64,000 bases of DNA. Origin: an uncultured Sphaerochaeta sp. (GTDB lineage Bacteria > Spirochaetota > Spirochaetia > Sphaerochaetales > Sphaerochaetaceae). Where the stretch lies: assembly GCF_963677315.1 (NCBI RefSeq), contig NZ_OY781939.1:1674001-1738000 (forward strand). The letters run 5' to 3'. Every line of letters starts with the position of its first letter. Position 1 is the stretch's first letter. This document shows, piece after piece, positions 52,242 to 61,252 of this stretch. The notes beneath the pieces are model-generated. The model saw only the letters and a program-made list of their open reading frames with translations, ran no database searches and was not told the DNA's origin. The translations under genes and the position numbers were made by a program.

Positions 52242-53126
52242 ATGGAAGAGAAAGTACAGGTAGAAGGGGCTTTATATGCGATTAACGCCCAATATGATCT
52301 TCTCAGTGACTCTGAGAAGAAGGTTGCCTCGTATGTACTGAGAGAACCCAAGAAAACGGTTCACTTCAATGTGCGTGAACTCTCGAAGCAAAGCGGTGCC
52401 AGCCAGGCAGCGGTGATTCGCTTCTGCAAACACCTCAATTTCACCAGTTTCAGCAATTTCAAGCTACGTCTGGCTCGAGATGTTTTCGGTAATTATGATG
52501 AACGATATGTCCCGGACTTTGAACTTGACTCAGAGACCTCTCCATCTGTGGTCATTCACTCTGTGATTCAACGATTCCAGCACTCTTTCAATGCACTCGA
52601 GCGCTGTCTCGATGGAAAGGAGTTGGAAAAGGCTGTTTCCTTGATTCAGTCAGCACACTCGACATTTCTCTTCGGAGTCGGTGCTTCAGGGGTTGTTGCT
52701 TTCGACTTCATGCAGAAGTTGGTGCGGCTTGGCATCTCTGTATTCTACACACATGATACCGATCTGCAGCTCACTGCAGCATCAACCATGAGAAAGGATG
52801 ATTGTGCCTGCATTCTCTCTTACTCTGGGGAGAACGATACCATGGTAGCTGCAGCCAAGCAGCTCAAACGATCTGGTACCCCGATCATCTCAGTGACCAT
52901 GGATAGTGACAATACACTTCGGCGTCTCTCTGATATCAGCATTGTCATTCCCGCTTCAGAGAGGATCTACCGCCAGGGAGCAAGTACTTCAAGAATTAAT
53001 CAGCTGGCAGTAATAGATATGCTCTACTCCCTCATGGTATCCAAGAACCTTGATGCATCCATTGAGGCTATTGAGCAGACTATGGCGGTAACACACCGGC
53101 ATGTGAGTACAGACAACACGCCATAA
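52242..53126 (+). CDS. murR: RpiR/MurR-type transcriptional regulator
   Basis: A 294-residue regulator. Residues 1-80 form the RpiR helix-turn-helix (SDSEKKVASYVLREPKKTV, SGASQAAVIRFCKHL), and residues about 130-260 a SIS domain (FLFGVGASGVVAFDFMQKL, ILSYSGENDTMVAAAKQLKRSG) that should bind MurNAc-6-P. The murQ-murR pairing and the divergent anmK-opp operon suggest it controls both through the palindrome between them. Confidence 0.88.
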   Translation: MEEKVQVEGALYAINAQYDLLSDSEKKVASYVLREPKKTVHFNVRELSKQSGASQAAVIRFCKHLNFTSFSNFKLRLARDVFGNYDERYVPDFELDSETSPSVVIHSVIQRFQHSFNALERCLDGKELEKAVSLIQSAHSTFLFGVGASGVVAFDFMQKLVRLGISVFYTHDTDLQLTAASTMRKDDCACILSYSGENDTMVAAAKQLKRSGTPIISVTMDSDNTLRRLSDISIVIPASERIYRQGASTSRINQLAVIDMLYSLMVSKNLDASIEAIEQTMAVTHRHVSTDNTP

Positions 53127-53156
53127 GAGAGCAGACTACCCAAGTATATGATTCTA

Positions 53157-53238
53157 TCAAGATAGACAAATAGATTTACCCTACTCCACCGGCTCAACAA
53201 ACACATAGACAGTGGAGGAATACAACCCCATGGGAGGA
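53157..53238 (-). repeat. partial duplicate of the 3' end of the gene at 54199
   Basis: These 82 bases match 54176-54255 at roughly nine positions in ten. On the minus strand they encode MGLYSSTVYVFVEPVE and a stop, against MGLYTSTVYVFVEPVE in the intact gene. The two copies are direct repeats around a 937-base segment that holds an unrelated gene. Confidence 0.85.
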
Positions 53239-53257
53239 TGTTTTAAAGAAGCCTTTT

Positions 53258-54010
53258 TCACTTTGAGACTTCTCTTGGGAGAAGATAGCCTACCACTGCA
53301 TTATCAATAACCTTGGTGAAACTTGTGTTCATTAGATTAAAAGAATCGCTATCGTTCATAATCATCTCAATCTGTTCATGGCTGTCTTGGGCTATCAGAT
53401 AAAAACAACGGAATAGCTGTTTAAACATAGTAGAACCTTTCGTGACATTTTTTTTGCCAAAGAAGCATCGTAAAGTATATTCGCGATCAATGGGAGGTAG
53501 CAGAAAAGGAAGCAAATGATGCAAGGTTTTTGCTCCTGCAACCAGCCTTGCATCATTATTGGCAATCTTAATCTTACTAATAATTTCCCAGAGCGCTTTT
53601 CCGTAATCATCGACTTCCTCTTCAGATAAACCCTCGATTTGCTTTCCCTGCAATTTTCTGATGGAATCTTCTTGTTTTCTGATTGTATCTACAAAACATT
53701 CTCTCTCAACCATCTGATTAGTTGGCTTACCCATTCTGTGCAATCCCCAACAAGCGAGAGTTGCATATAATGAGTCAAGAAAAGTGTCATCTCTTATTGC
53801 TGATGCGGCATCATACTGATATGTGTCCCGAAGTATTCTGATTGTTTCGCTATGAAAGTAAGTACTTGGGCCAGAAAAGCGTTTGGAATTTGTGAACGTA
53901 CTAACATATGTTGTAAACGCTGAAGTTAATCGCACAACCTGATGACAATCAACACGCTTCCTATTTATGCCTGCATGTACGAAGCGTTCAATCTCTAGTA
54001 ATTCTCTCAT
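53258..54010 (-). CDS. hypothetical protein inside a duplicated-end module
   Basis: A 250-residue soluble, mostly helical protein that I do not recognise. It has no signal peptide or membrane span. The middle (FVDTIRKQEDSIRKLQGKQIEGLSEEEVDD, in pieces RKQEDSIRKLQGKQ) is charged and coil-like, and the rest is compact, with HHLLPFLLPPIDREYTLRCFFGKK a notable block. It is more AT-rich than its neighbours. The direct repeats at 53157 and 54176 bracket it, so it looks like an acquired module. Confidence 0.7.
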   Translation of the reverse strand: MRELLEIERFVHAGINRKRVDCHQVVRLTSAFTTYVSTFTNSKRFSGPSTYFHSETIRILRDTYQYDAASAIRDDTFLDSLYATLACWGLHRMGKPTNQMVERECFVDTIRKQEDSIRKLQGKQIEGLSEEEVDDYGKALWEIISKIKIANNDARLVAGAKTLHHLLPFLLPPIDREYTLRCFFGKKNVTKGSTMFKQLFRCFYLIAQDSHEQIEMIMNDSDSFNLMNTSFTKVIDNAVVGYLLPREVSK

Positions 54011-54175
54011 TCTTCAAACTCCTTTAAGTAATATCACCGTAAAGTATAATTATATCACTCAGGGAAAATAAATGTAGAGTTAATTTTCACAGCATTCAAA
54101 AACAAACTTCCTCACAACCTCCAACAAGGCGTAAAAAAGAGTGTACTAATCAACTATATCCTAGGCTCGGCTATT

Positions 54176-54255
54176 TCAAGATAGACAAATAGATTTACTC
54201 ACTCCACCGGCTCAACAAATACATAGACCGTGGAGGTATACAACCCCATGGGAGG
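54176..54255 (-). repeat. 3' end of the secreted-protein gene, parent of the duplicate
   Basis: The intact partner of the repeat at 53157-53238. It includes the last 16 codons of the gene at 54199 and the shared downstream stretch TCAAGATAGACAAATAGATT. Confidence 0.85.
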
Positions 54256-55359
54256 GTTTTGGTAGATGGGCAGGTAAGCTTTGACCCCACCTTCCAGGAC
54301 ATGCATCTGGTGGGTGGAGTTGCCATCAATGGGAGAAGTCACTGACTGCACTGCTGTCTCAAACGTCTGGGACGAGGTAATGGGCACTACCGTTCGATTG
54401 GGCTTTGAGGCATCAAAGGCCAAGGAGAACGGAAAGACATCCCCATACTGATTCCTGAAGAAAAACTGCGATTGGTAGCCAGTAGCATCAGAAGCAAAGC
54501 GAATGGAAGCAGCAGAATCCTCTGCACGGTAGATAACCTTGGCAATCTCCAAAGCATTGTACATGGTGCTGGTCTGCTGTAACCAGGAGAAAGGAAACCC
54601 ATCTTCCACAGTCTTCTCGATACTGAAGGAAAAGGATTCTGGCATCTGCCCCCAACCCCATCCCTTGTTATCCTCTCCTGAGAGCGTAAGCAGAACCGAA
54701 GCCTCCTCATCCGACTGGATGCAGAGCGCAGACTCATAGTACGTTATCCAACGGTTCCTGTTGGCATTACGTGTGCGAATAATGGTCAGGTCAATCCAGA
54801 TATACCGGTAAGGATATAAATATTGATAGCCGTTGTTTCCAGTATACTGAGCATATTGCCCCTGGGCATTGTACCCCCACTGACCGATGGCCACCAATTC
54901 ATCCCCTGCCCCATACGGGATGTCAACCATCTGCCCAGGACCGGTAATAACCGTATTGGACTGTGAAAAGTCATGTTGAGCATTGGACGGGCTATGGCGA
55001 AGCCCCTTTGCCCTGGCGACAATGAAGAACTCCCTGTAGTAACCGGTACTACTCTGAGCTGACCAATCGGTACCAGTAAAGTAAAAACGGGAACCGCCGG
55101 TAGTTGGCCCATGGTTGAAAAAGGTAAGCTGCGTGGGCTCTCCCGTGTAGATCAGACGACCAAGGAAACCCGGGTGGTCCCAAACCGGCGTACTGTTCAT
55201 ATAGGCAGAAGGATCGTCAGGATTGTCATTGTAGTTGATAGCGAAATCTTGTAAGGTACCCGTTGCTATGTCATAGGTAATTGCATTACCGAACAGTGTT
55301 ATGTGTGATAAAACTATGATAATGGTACAGATTAATCCAATTTTTCGCGTAACTCTCAT
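54199..55359 (-). CDS. predicted secreted protein, unknown family
   Basis: A 386-residue protein. The N-terminus is a signal peptide (MRVTRKIGLICTIIIVLSH then ITLFGNA), and the rest is rich in aromatic, Gly, Ser and Thr residues in short alternating stretches, as in beta-sandwich surface proteins (WGWGQMPESFSFSIEK, YLYPYRYIWIDLTIIRT). I do not recognise a domain. The ATG at 55359 follows AGAGGG; the frame opens ten codons earlier. A duplicate of its 3' end at 53157 suggests there was once a tandem paralog. Confidence 0.7.
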   Translation of the reverse strand: MRVTRKIGLICTIIIVLSHITLFGNAITYDIATGTLQDFAINYNDNPDDPSAYMNSTPVWDHPGFLGRLIYTGEPTQLTFFNHGPTTGGSRFYFTGTDWSAQSSTGYYREFFIVARAKGLRHSPSNAQHDFSQSNTVITGPGQMVDIPYGAGDELVAIGQWGYNAQGQYAQYTGNNGYQYLYPYRYIWIDLTIIRTRNANRNRWITYYESALCIQSDEEASVLLTLSGEDNKGWGWGQMPESFSFSIEKTVEDGFPFSWLQQTSTMYNALEIAKVIYRAEDSAASIRFASDATGYQSQFFFRNQYGDVFPFSLAFDASKPNRTVVPITSSQTFETAVQSVTSPIDGNSTHQMHVLEGGVKAYLPIYQNPPMGLYTSTVYVFVEPVE

Positions 55360-55483
55360 ACAGCCCTCTAGAGATTTAATTACAAGCAATAGTTCTTATG
55401 ACATATCTCTAGAAGACAGTCAAGATATACACCTGTCTATTTTTTCATTGACGATAGACTCTTTTAGGGACCATATTATCTCC

Positions 55484-56044
55484 ATGGCCAACTCCCAGAT
55501 TACGAAGCGAGCAATAGCTGCCTCACTGAAACAACGAATGGAGCATACACCGCTCGAGAGAATTACAGTCACAGACATCTGTGAGGACTGTGATCTGAAC
55601 CGCAAAAGCTTCTACTACCACTTCCTGAACAAGTATGAACTGGTTATCTGGATCTTCGAGGAAGAGATCGGAAGACCAATTAGACAGAACGTAGCAAGCA
55701 ATAGCGTATCACTGTCCCTGGCAATTGAGCTGTGTAAGGCACTTGCCATAGAACGATCGTTCTACGCAGGTGCACTAAGGGTTACAGGCCCAGGCTCGTT
55801 TCGGGAGTATCTTGCCCATCAGATGCAACCAATGGTACTGCGCTCTCTGTCCATGGAGCAGGGGTCCTCGCTTGACAGGGATGAAACGACCTACCTGGTC
55901 AGTGAGTTTTTTCTCTCCTCACTTTGCAGATGGCTGGAGCGTACCACTCCAACAAGCGCTGAGACCTTTCTTGAAAGCTTCTGTTCAGCATCACTGGCAC
56001 TGACGAAGCGTATCCAGCGCCTGCTGGATAGACCGACAGATTAA
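55484..56044 (+). CDS. TetR/AcrR family transcriptional regulator
   Basis: A 186-residue regulator. Residues about 4-50 are the TetR HTH: TKRAIAASLKQRMEHTPLERITVTDICEDCDLNRKSFYYHFLNKYEL (pieces: ITVTDICEDCDLNRKSFYYHF, shortened here to VTDICEDCDLNR and SFYYHFLNKYEL). The all-helical C-terminal domain resembles the DhaS-type subgroup. The ATG at 55484 gives the normal TetR N-terminus; the frame extends upstream to 55301 through sequence that lies across the divergent gene. The target is unknown. Confidence 0.85.
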   Translation: MANSQITKRAIAASLKQRMEHTPLERITVTDICEDCDLNRKSFYYHFLNKYELVIWIFEEEIGRPIRQNVASNSVSLSLAIELCKALAIERSFYAGALRVTGPGSFREYLAHQMQPMVLRSLSMEQGSSLDRDETTYLVSEFFLSSLCRWLERTTPTSAETFLESFCSASLALTKRIQRLLDRPTD

Positions 56045-56121
56045 CATATATGTCAAGCTTTGGGACAGATTCCTAATTCTGACCATACCCTACGAGAGAA
56101 ACGCTATGCATCTTCTAGTGT

Positions 56122-56865
56122 ATGACAAACCTACTGAAACGTCGTGGAACCGAGATGATTGCCCAGATGGCTTGGCGCTACCTGGAAGGTGACCCGGAAG
56201 AAAACCTGCCGAAACTCCTGAAGTTCATCGAATCGGTTGATATGGCCGAGTCCTCAAAGGAACTCCGGGAGAAAGTACAGGGTATTCTTGATACCAAGGA
56301 ATCTCCTTGGTATGAATACCTGCTCTCCTTCTGGCAGGACATCGACACCTCAGTATTCAAGCGGTTCTTCAATACCTGTATCCTGAATGCATACCTGACA
56401 CGAAAGAAGAAGGAAGTCGAACAGGATTGCACCATTCCCTGGTTGATCAGAATGGACAACACCTGTGACGATACCATCAGGCAGGGGAAGCTAGCCGGCA
56501 CCTACGTATACTGCCTTACCCAAAAGCCAAAGAACCAGAAAACTAAAGACAAAGGAATAATCATCGCGCTGTGCTTGGCACACCCCGACTGCGCATTCTT
56601 CGCTCCTTTTCCTGATGGTGTCATTGATGAAGCGTTTGCTTCCCAGCTTCTCAGCGTACAGAACCTCTACCCTGTGATAGCACCTAGCGATGAGCAAACA
56701 CTGAAGCTGCTGAGGGAGAAGAGATTGCTCTTTGGATTACAAGATGCACTAGAGACGGGAGCCTTGGTAGCAACAGGGGCAAAGTTCATCTGGTCATGCT
56801 CTGAAGATACCCGCCCCTGCCACCCCTTGGAGATGACTGTAGAGAAGAGTCCAAGTGTAGGATAA
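56122..56865 (+). CDS. radical-SAM-derived protein lacking the cluster motif
   Basis: A 247-residue protein that follows a radical SAM family from end to end: DPEENLPKLLKFIESVD, WYEYLLSFWQDIDTSV, NAYLTRKKKEVEQDCTIPW, AHPDCAFFAPFPDGVIDEAFASQLL (in pieces) and LREKRLLFG, GAKFIWS. In relatives known to me the segment after IPWAILMDPTSACN contains C-x3-C-x2-C and about 20 further residues. Here IPWLIRMDNT passes straight to CDDTIRQGKLAGTYVY, so all three Fe-S cysteines are gone, and the YSGGEPL motif is replaced by a lysine-rich stretch. The C-terminal third is also missing. It is in frame throughout, so a kept pseudoenzyme or an early pseudogene. Confidence 0.7.
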   Translation: MTNLLKRRGTEMIAQMAWRYLEGDPEENLPKLLKFIESVDMAESSKELREKVQGILDTKESPWYEYLLSFWQDIDTSVFKRFFNTCILNAYLTRKKKEVEQDCTIPWLIRMDNTCDDTIRQGKLAGTYVYCLTQKPKNQKTKDKGIIIALCLAHPDCAFFAPFPDGVIDEAFASQLLSVQNLYPVIAPSDEQTLKLLREKRLLFGLQDALETGALVATGAKFIWSCSEDTRPCHPLEMTVEKSPSVG

Positions 56866-56978
56866 TTACACCTATCGCTCCCCTGCTTCAGCAATCATGG
56901 CTGTGGGCAGGTAGGAAGTCCTCTGGGAGTGTGTATAATGAAAAGAGTATTACGTACTATCGGAGGGGATGACGATCC

Positions 56979-58295
56979 ATGAGAGAACACTACCTTCACA
57001 GAGAACTATACGCTCTGGTTAAATCAGATACCAGTATTTTTGAGTTCATTCAATCAGGAGCACTGGACGGTATGTGGTACTGGGACATGGAGCAAATGGA
57101 AAATGAGTGGATGAGCCCCAAGTTCTGGGAAATTCTTGGCTATGACCCAGCAGAGAAGCAGCACCTTGCTGCTGAGTGGCAGGACATCATCAACCCAGAG
57201 GACCTGGCACTGGCAAAAGAGAACATCACCAAACACCTTGCCGATCCCCAGTACCCCTATGACCAGGTGGTACGCTATACCCACAAGAATGGTTCCACAA
57301 TCTGGATTCGTTGTAGAGGCCTTGCGATCAGGGACAAGAACGGAAAACCCTTAAGAATGCTCGGAGCCCACACAGACATCACGGCCTTGAAGCAAACAGA
57401 GCAGGAACTCATGCGACTAGCAGATGAGTATGAAAAGGTGTTCAATGGTACGCAAGATGCCATGTTCCTTATGCGTGTTACTGAGGACGGGAACTTCCGT
57501 TTCATCCGAAACAACAGTGCTCACCAGATCAAGACAGGTATTACGCAGGAGGCAATCAGGGATAAGAGCCCCCAAGATCTCCTTGGCAAGGAGATGGGGG
57601 GCGTGGTAGCAAGAAACTACCAGAAGTGCGTCAATGCTGAACACTCCATCACCTATGAGGAAACCTTGGTGCTTCCGGAAGGAAAACGGTTCTGGTTGAC
57701 CACCCTTACCCCGATCATGAAGGAAGGACGAGTAGCCTATATCGTAGGATCGGCAAGGGACCTGACCAAGCGAAAGACCCTCGAGCTGCAGCTACAGCAG
57801 TACGCAAACTATGATACGCTCACAGGGTTGCCCAACCGAAGGGTGTTCTACGAACGGCTGGAACAGTTGGTAACAGAGCGAGCAGAGGGAGGCCCCTCCA
57901 TTGCCCTACTCTACATTGACCTGGATGGGTTCAAGGAGATAAACGATACCTACGGTCATGAGGCCGGGGACGTGGTCCTCACCACAGTAGGGAATCGTTT
58001 GGTGAAGTTCATCGGTCCCTTAGATTTCGTTGCCCGCCTGGGAGGTGATGAGTTTGCCCTGGTCCTTTCAGAAGTAAAAGAAAGAACCGATGTCGATAGG
58101 CTTGCTGCATCCATCCACGCATCCTTCCAGGAGGTGATGACTACCAAAGGCGGAACCTATCAGGTAGGAGCGAGTATTGGTATTGCCCTCTACCCTGAAA
58201 GCAGTAGCGGCAGTGAATCATTGGTCCGTAATGCCGATAGTGCGATGTATGAAGTAAAGAGGAATGGAAAAGGTGGGGTGAGGATCTTTACATGA
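56979..58295 (+). CDS. PAS-PAS-GGDEF diguanylate cyclase
   Basis: A 438-residue soluble protein. PAS 1 (about 15-130) ends in the PAC segment KNGSTIWIRCRGLAIRD; PAS 2 (about 145-260) ends at YIVGSARDLTKRK; the GGDEF domain starts at YDTLTGLPNRRVF (about 275) and has the active site RLGGDEFALVL. The inhibitory I-site position (R-x-x-D, five residues before GGDEF) reads G-P-L-D, so product inhibition by that route is unlikely. No membrane span. GGAGGGG precedes the ATG. Confidence 0.94.
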   Translation: MREHYLHRELYALVKSDTSIFEFIQSGALDGMWYWDMEQMENEWMSPKFWEILGYDPAEKQHLAAEWQDIINPEDLALAKENITKHLADPQYPYDQVVRYTHKNGSTIWIRCRGLAIRDKNGKPLRMLGAHTDITALKQTEQELMRLADEYEKVFNGTQDAMFLMRVTEDGNFRFIRNNSAHQIKTGITQEAIRDKSPQDLLGKEMGGVVARNYQKCVNAEHSITYEETLVLPEGKRFWLTTLTPIMKEGRVAYIVGSARDLTKRKTLELQLQQYANYDTLTGLPNRRVFYERLEQLVTERAEGGPSIALLYIDLDGFKEINDTYGHEAGDVVLTTVGNRLVKFIGPLDFVARLGGDEFALVLSEVKERTDVDRLAASIHASFQEVMTTKGGTYQVGASIGIALYPESSSGSESLVRNADSAMYEVKRNGKGGVRIFT

Positions 58296-58417
58296 TACTC
58301 GAAATTGCCATCACTACGTCATGGTTTCTTAAGAGAAGATTCTGCATAGCCTTCCTTGTCTTTTTCAAGAGTAACGTTTGGCACTCCAATAAGATGATGA
58401 CTGCTGTTTAGGCTTAC

Positions 58418-58439
58418 CTAGGTCGAGAAAATGACCTAG
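58418..58439. terminator. short hairpin between convergent genes
   Basis: CTAGGTC and GACCTAG pair across an 8-base loop between the convergent cyclase and hydrolase genes. No U tract follows, so terminator function is tentative. Confidence 0.4.
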
Positions 58440-58503
58440 CGATAGGATAATTCAGACATTGCTTTCCTGCCTATGGGGCAAGTAAACAATGCCTGGTTCT
58501 CTA

Positions 58504-59259
58504 CTATTGGGAAACCCTTCTTTTAAGATACTCGATACTCTTGTCATATACCTGCTGTTTCCAGTCAAGAGAACTGAACTGATGATTTGCTCCCCAGATA
58601 ATCTCCGTCGTCAGATTTTTTCCATACATGTCAAGATAAAGCCCTATAGAAGAGATAGGTATTTTTTCATCCTTCTCTCCATGGATCAACAACACCTCTG
58701 TATTGTACCCTTCTGCTTCCTTCACCATATCAATGGCACGTATCTCACTGAGAAACGCACCTGAAAGAGCCAACCCGCCGATATCATAGAAATCCTTATA
58801 ATGGCCGGGTATGGCATGGACCCTTTCACTGATATCATAGTAAGCAGAGTTCCCAGGTGACCAAAGAATTGCTCCTTTCGGTTGGAGCAGTGGGGCTATC
58901 ATCGAAACGATGGCACCACCCATACTATGGCCTGCAAGAAACACATTCTGGGCATCTGCAAAATTCTGGTCCACTGTCCAAGAGTAGATAGCTTTTGCCT
59001 GCTCCACCTCATCTGAGAATCGCATTTCATTGAAATCGCCTTCACTCTCTCCACACCCATAAAAATCGAATCGTACGCAGGCAAATCCTTCGTTGACACA
59101 TCTTCTTGCAAAAAGTTCATGAAGTCTCATCAGACCAATCTTATCTACAGAAAATCCGTGGAAAAAACAAACAGCAGGAAAGGGACCTTCCCCCTCAGGA
59201 GCTCTTACACAACCCCGCAAAAGCTTGCTTCCTACTAATAATTCAACACTCTTGTACAT
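58504..59259 (-). CDS. alpha/beta hydrolase
   Basis: A 251-residue alpha/beta hydrolase. FHGFSVDK is the oxyanion region, CVRFDFYGCGESEGDF follows, GHSMGGAIVS holds the nucleophile Ser, LLIHGEKDEKIP the acid and the His is in GANHQFSS. It looks like feruloyl-esterase/acyl hydrolase relatives. The ATG at 59259 has GGAGAAG 5 bases before it; the ATG at 59271 four codons earlier has no site. It may be co-transcribed with the TRAP genes, 38 bases downstream of dctM. Confidence 0.87.
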   Translation of the reverse strand: MYKSVELLVGSKLLRGCVRAPEGEGPFPAVCFFHGFSVDKIGLMRLHELFARRCVNEGFACVRFDFYGCGESEGDFNEMRFSDEVEQAKAIYSWTVDQNFADAQNVFLAGHSMGGAIVSMIAPLLQPKGAILWSPGNSAYYDISERVHAIPGHYKDFYDIGGLALSGAFLSEIRAIDMVKEAEGYNTEVLLIHGEKDEKIPISSIGLYLDMYGKNLTTEIIWGANHQFSSLDWKQQVYDKSIEYLKRRVSQ

Positions 59260-59296
59260 TTTCTTCTCCATGTAATTTTACTTTTGGCTACAACAC

Positions 59297-60592
59297 TCAA
59301 CCTCGATACCCCATTAATCTTGGCAGGGCCAAGGTAATGTCTGGGAATACAATCAAGAAGGCCAAGAGCGCGAACATAACAATGATCATTGGGAAAGTAT
59401 CCTTGATTATTTCTTCAAAGGAGCTGCCCGAAACTCGTTGTGCAACAAACAAATTCCCACCCATTGGCGGGGTAATCATACCAATACAGAGATTAACGAC
59501 CATGATGACTCCGAAGTGCAGGGGATCGTAGCCCAGAGCAATAGCAATCGGTGCAAAAATTGGTCCGAACAATACAATTGAGGAGATGGTATCTATGAAC
59601 ATACCAATAACAAGCAATGCAATGTTGATCATAAGCATAATCAAAATCTTAGACTTGGTGATGGCAAGCATCCCTTCGGTTATCATGATGGGAATATCGT
59701 ACATTGTGAGGATTCTTCCGAACGTATTGGCTGCTCCAAAAAGAATCATCAAAGTTGCTGACGTAATGGCTGCATCAAACAAAGCCCCGGTAAAATCTTT
59801 CCAAGAAAGCGATTTATACACGAATACACTGACAACAAGAGCATATACCACACCAATTACAGAAGATTCGGTAGGAGTGAACACCCCTGAGTAGATACCT
59901 CCAAGAATAATGATAGGCATAAGGATGGCCGGAATGGCTTTTTTGTACACCCGAAGCTTCTCTCTGCTACTTCTTGCTTGGGCTTCAACACCACGATATC
60001 CTCGCTTCTTCGATGCATAGTAGTTGTAGAGCATCAAGACCCCACCCATAAGAATCCCGGGGATAATACCTGCTATAAAAAGATAGCTTACAGACACCCC
60101 GACGGTGACTCCATACATGATCATAGGGATACTGGGAGGAATTACCGGGCCGATAGTGCTACCAGCTGCAATGACTGCTCCACCATAGCCACGACTATAG
60201 CCTTGTGATTTCATTGCCCCCAGCATGATGCCTCCAATGGCGGCAGCAGTTGCGGGCCCAGATCCTGAGATAGCAGCAAAGAACATGGAAGCAACGATAG
60301 CTGCCATTCCCAATCCACCTGCCATGGATCCCGTAAGCATTTCAGCTACATCCACCAATTTCTTGGCTATACCGCCCTTTTCCATAAGGCTCCCCACCAA
60401 CATGAAAAAAGGAATGGCCAATAGGGAAAATGAATCAAGGCTGGTAACGGTGGACTGAGCCAACATGGCTATCATATTGCTTCCCAAATCAGCTGCCGAG
60501 AAGGCGGCAATACAGCTTATCCCCAAGCTGATGCCGATAGGAACAGTGAGGAACAAGAGAAGAAACAAAACCCCTAGCATGATGCCTATCAT
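59297..60592 (-). CDS. dctM: TRAP transporter large permease (DctM)
   Basis: A 431-residue integral membrane protein with about twelve spans, the ion-coupled translocation subunit. AIPFFMLVGSLMEKGGIAKKLVDVAEML, SGSGPATAAAIGGIMLGAMKSQGYSRGYGGAVIAAGSTIGPVIPPSIPMIMYG (in pieces GSGPATAAAIGG and GPVIPPSIPMI) and FGVIMVVNLCIGMITPPMG are DctM hallmarks. The ATG at 60592 overlaps the dctQ stop as ATGA. Confidence 0.95.
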   Translation of the reverse strand: MIGIMLGVLFLLLFLTVPIGISLGISCIAAFSAADLGSNMIAMLAQSTVTSLDSFSLLAIPFFMLVGSLMEKGGIAKKLVDVAEMLTGSMAGGLGMAAIVASMFFAAISGSGPATAAAIGGIMLGAMKSQGYSRGYGGAVIAAGSTIGPVIPPSIPMIMYGVTVGVSVSYLFIAGIIPGILMGGVLMLYNYYASKKRGYRGVEAQARSSREKLRVYKKAIPAILMPIIILGGIYSGVFTPTESSVIGVVYALVVSVFVYKSLSWKDFTGALFDAAITSATLMILFGAANTFGRILTMYDIPIMITEGMLAITKSKILIMLMINIALLVIGMFIDTISSIVLFGPIFAPIAIALGYDPLHFGVIMVVNLCIGMITPPMGGNLFVAQRVSGSSFEEIIKDTFPMIIVMFALLAFLIVFPDITLALPRLMGYRG

Positions 60593-61095
60593 AGTGTTTC
60601 TCCTTTGAATATTCGATTCTTTTTTTCCAGGAACCAGATTGTCCTGCGTTGAATAATACGTATAGCCAAACCGGTCATTCCCAATACTCCTGCAAGGTAC
60701 ATTACCCATTTGGGGATCCAAGGCAAGGATGAAAGAATCTGTCCTTGCTTTTTTACCATCAGCATGAAGAGATAAATCCGATAGGTAAGATACAGACTGT
60801 AGATAACGCTGATGAAATCTCCGATCAGTAAAATTACTTTAAAAAACCACGGATGCTTCTTTGTCAATAAACTGACTGCAGTAACTCTCATATGGACATC
60901 AATTTTGCCTGCCCAACTGATTCCCGCAAAGGATATCCAGACGAGAAGGAATCGTGATAACTGTTCGGCCCATGAGAGTGTGTAGTTGAAACAGAATCTT
61001 GTTAGTACGGTTGTAGCAGTAATTACTGTCATACCCATAAACAAAATAATGATGAAATATCGTTCTATATTGTTGTAAAAGGCTTTTTCATTCAT
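60589..61095 (-). CDS. dctQ: TRAP transporter small permease (DctQ)
   Basis: A 168-residue protein with four membrane spans. FNYTLSWAEQLSRFLLVWISFAG is the DctQ signature (read in pieces SWAEQLSRFLLVW). It links the binding protein to DctM. It starts about 157 bases after the dctP stop and is coupled to dctM. Confidence 0.93.
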   Translation of the reverse strand: MNEKAFYNNIERYFIIILFMGMTVITATTVLTRFCFNYTLSWAEQLSRFLLVWISFAGISWAGKIDVHMRVTAVSLLTKKHPWFFKVILLIGDFISVIYSLYLTYRIYLFMLMVKKQGQILSSLPWIPKWVMYLAGVLGMTGLAIRIIQRRTIWFLEKKNRIFKGETL

Positions 61096-61195
61096 ATTCC
61101 TACCCTTTTCACAGTGCTGCCGGCTACCCTACTGATAAAACTTATTGCAGGCAGCAATCATACATGTACCTGATATTATGAAATGAAAGGTATCA

Positions 61196-61221
61196 ATACC
61201 CCGAGCCAAAGGACGGGGTAT
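61196..61221 (-). promoter_or_regulatory. stable hairpin between dctP and dctQ
   Basis: ATACCCCG and CGGGGTAT pair perfectly across a 10-base loop in the gap between dctP and dctQ. Such stem-loops after binding-protein genes often stabilise the upstream message or end part of transcription, giving more binding protein than permease. Confidence 0.6.
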
Positions 61222-61252
61222 CTACCTTCTTTTCTCGGTACTCGCTCAGGAA

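Noticed and set aside
55301..55483. N-terminal extension of the TetR regulator
   Set aside because: It overlaps the start of the divergent secreted-protein gene and lies outside the family's usual N-terminus. The ATG at 55484 is preferred.
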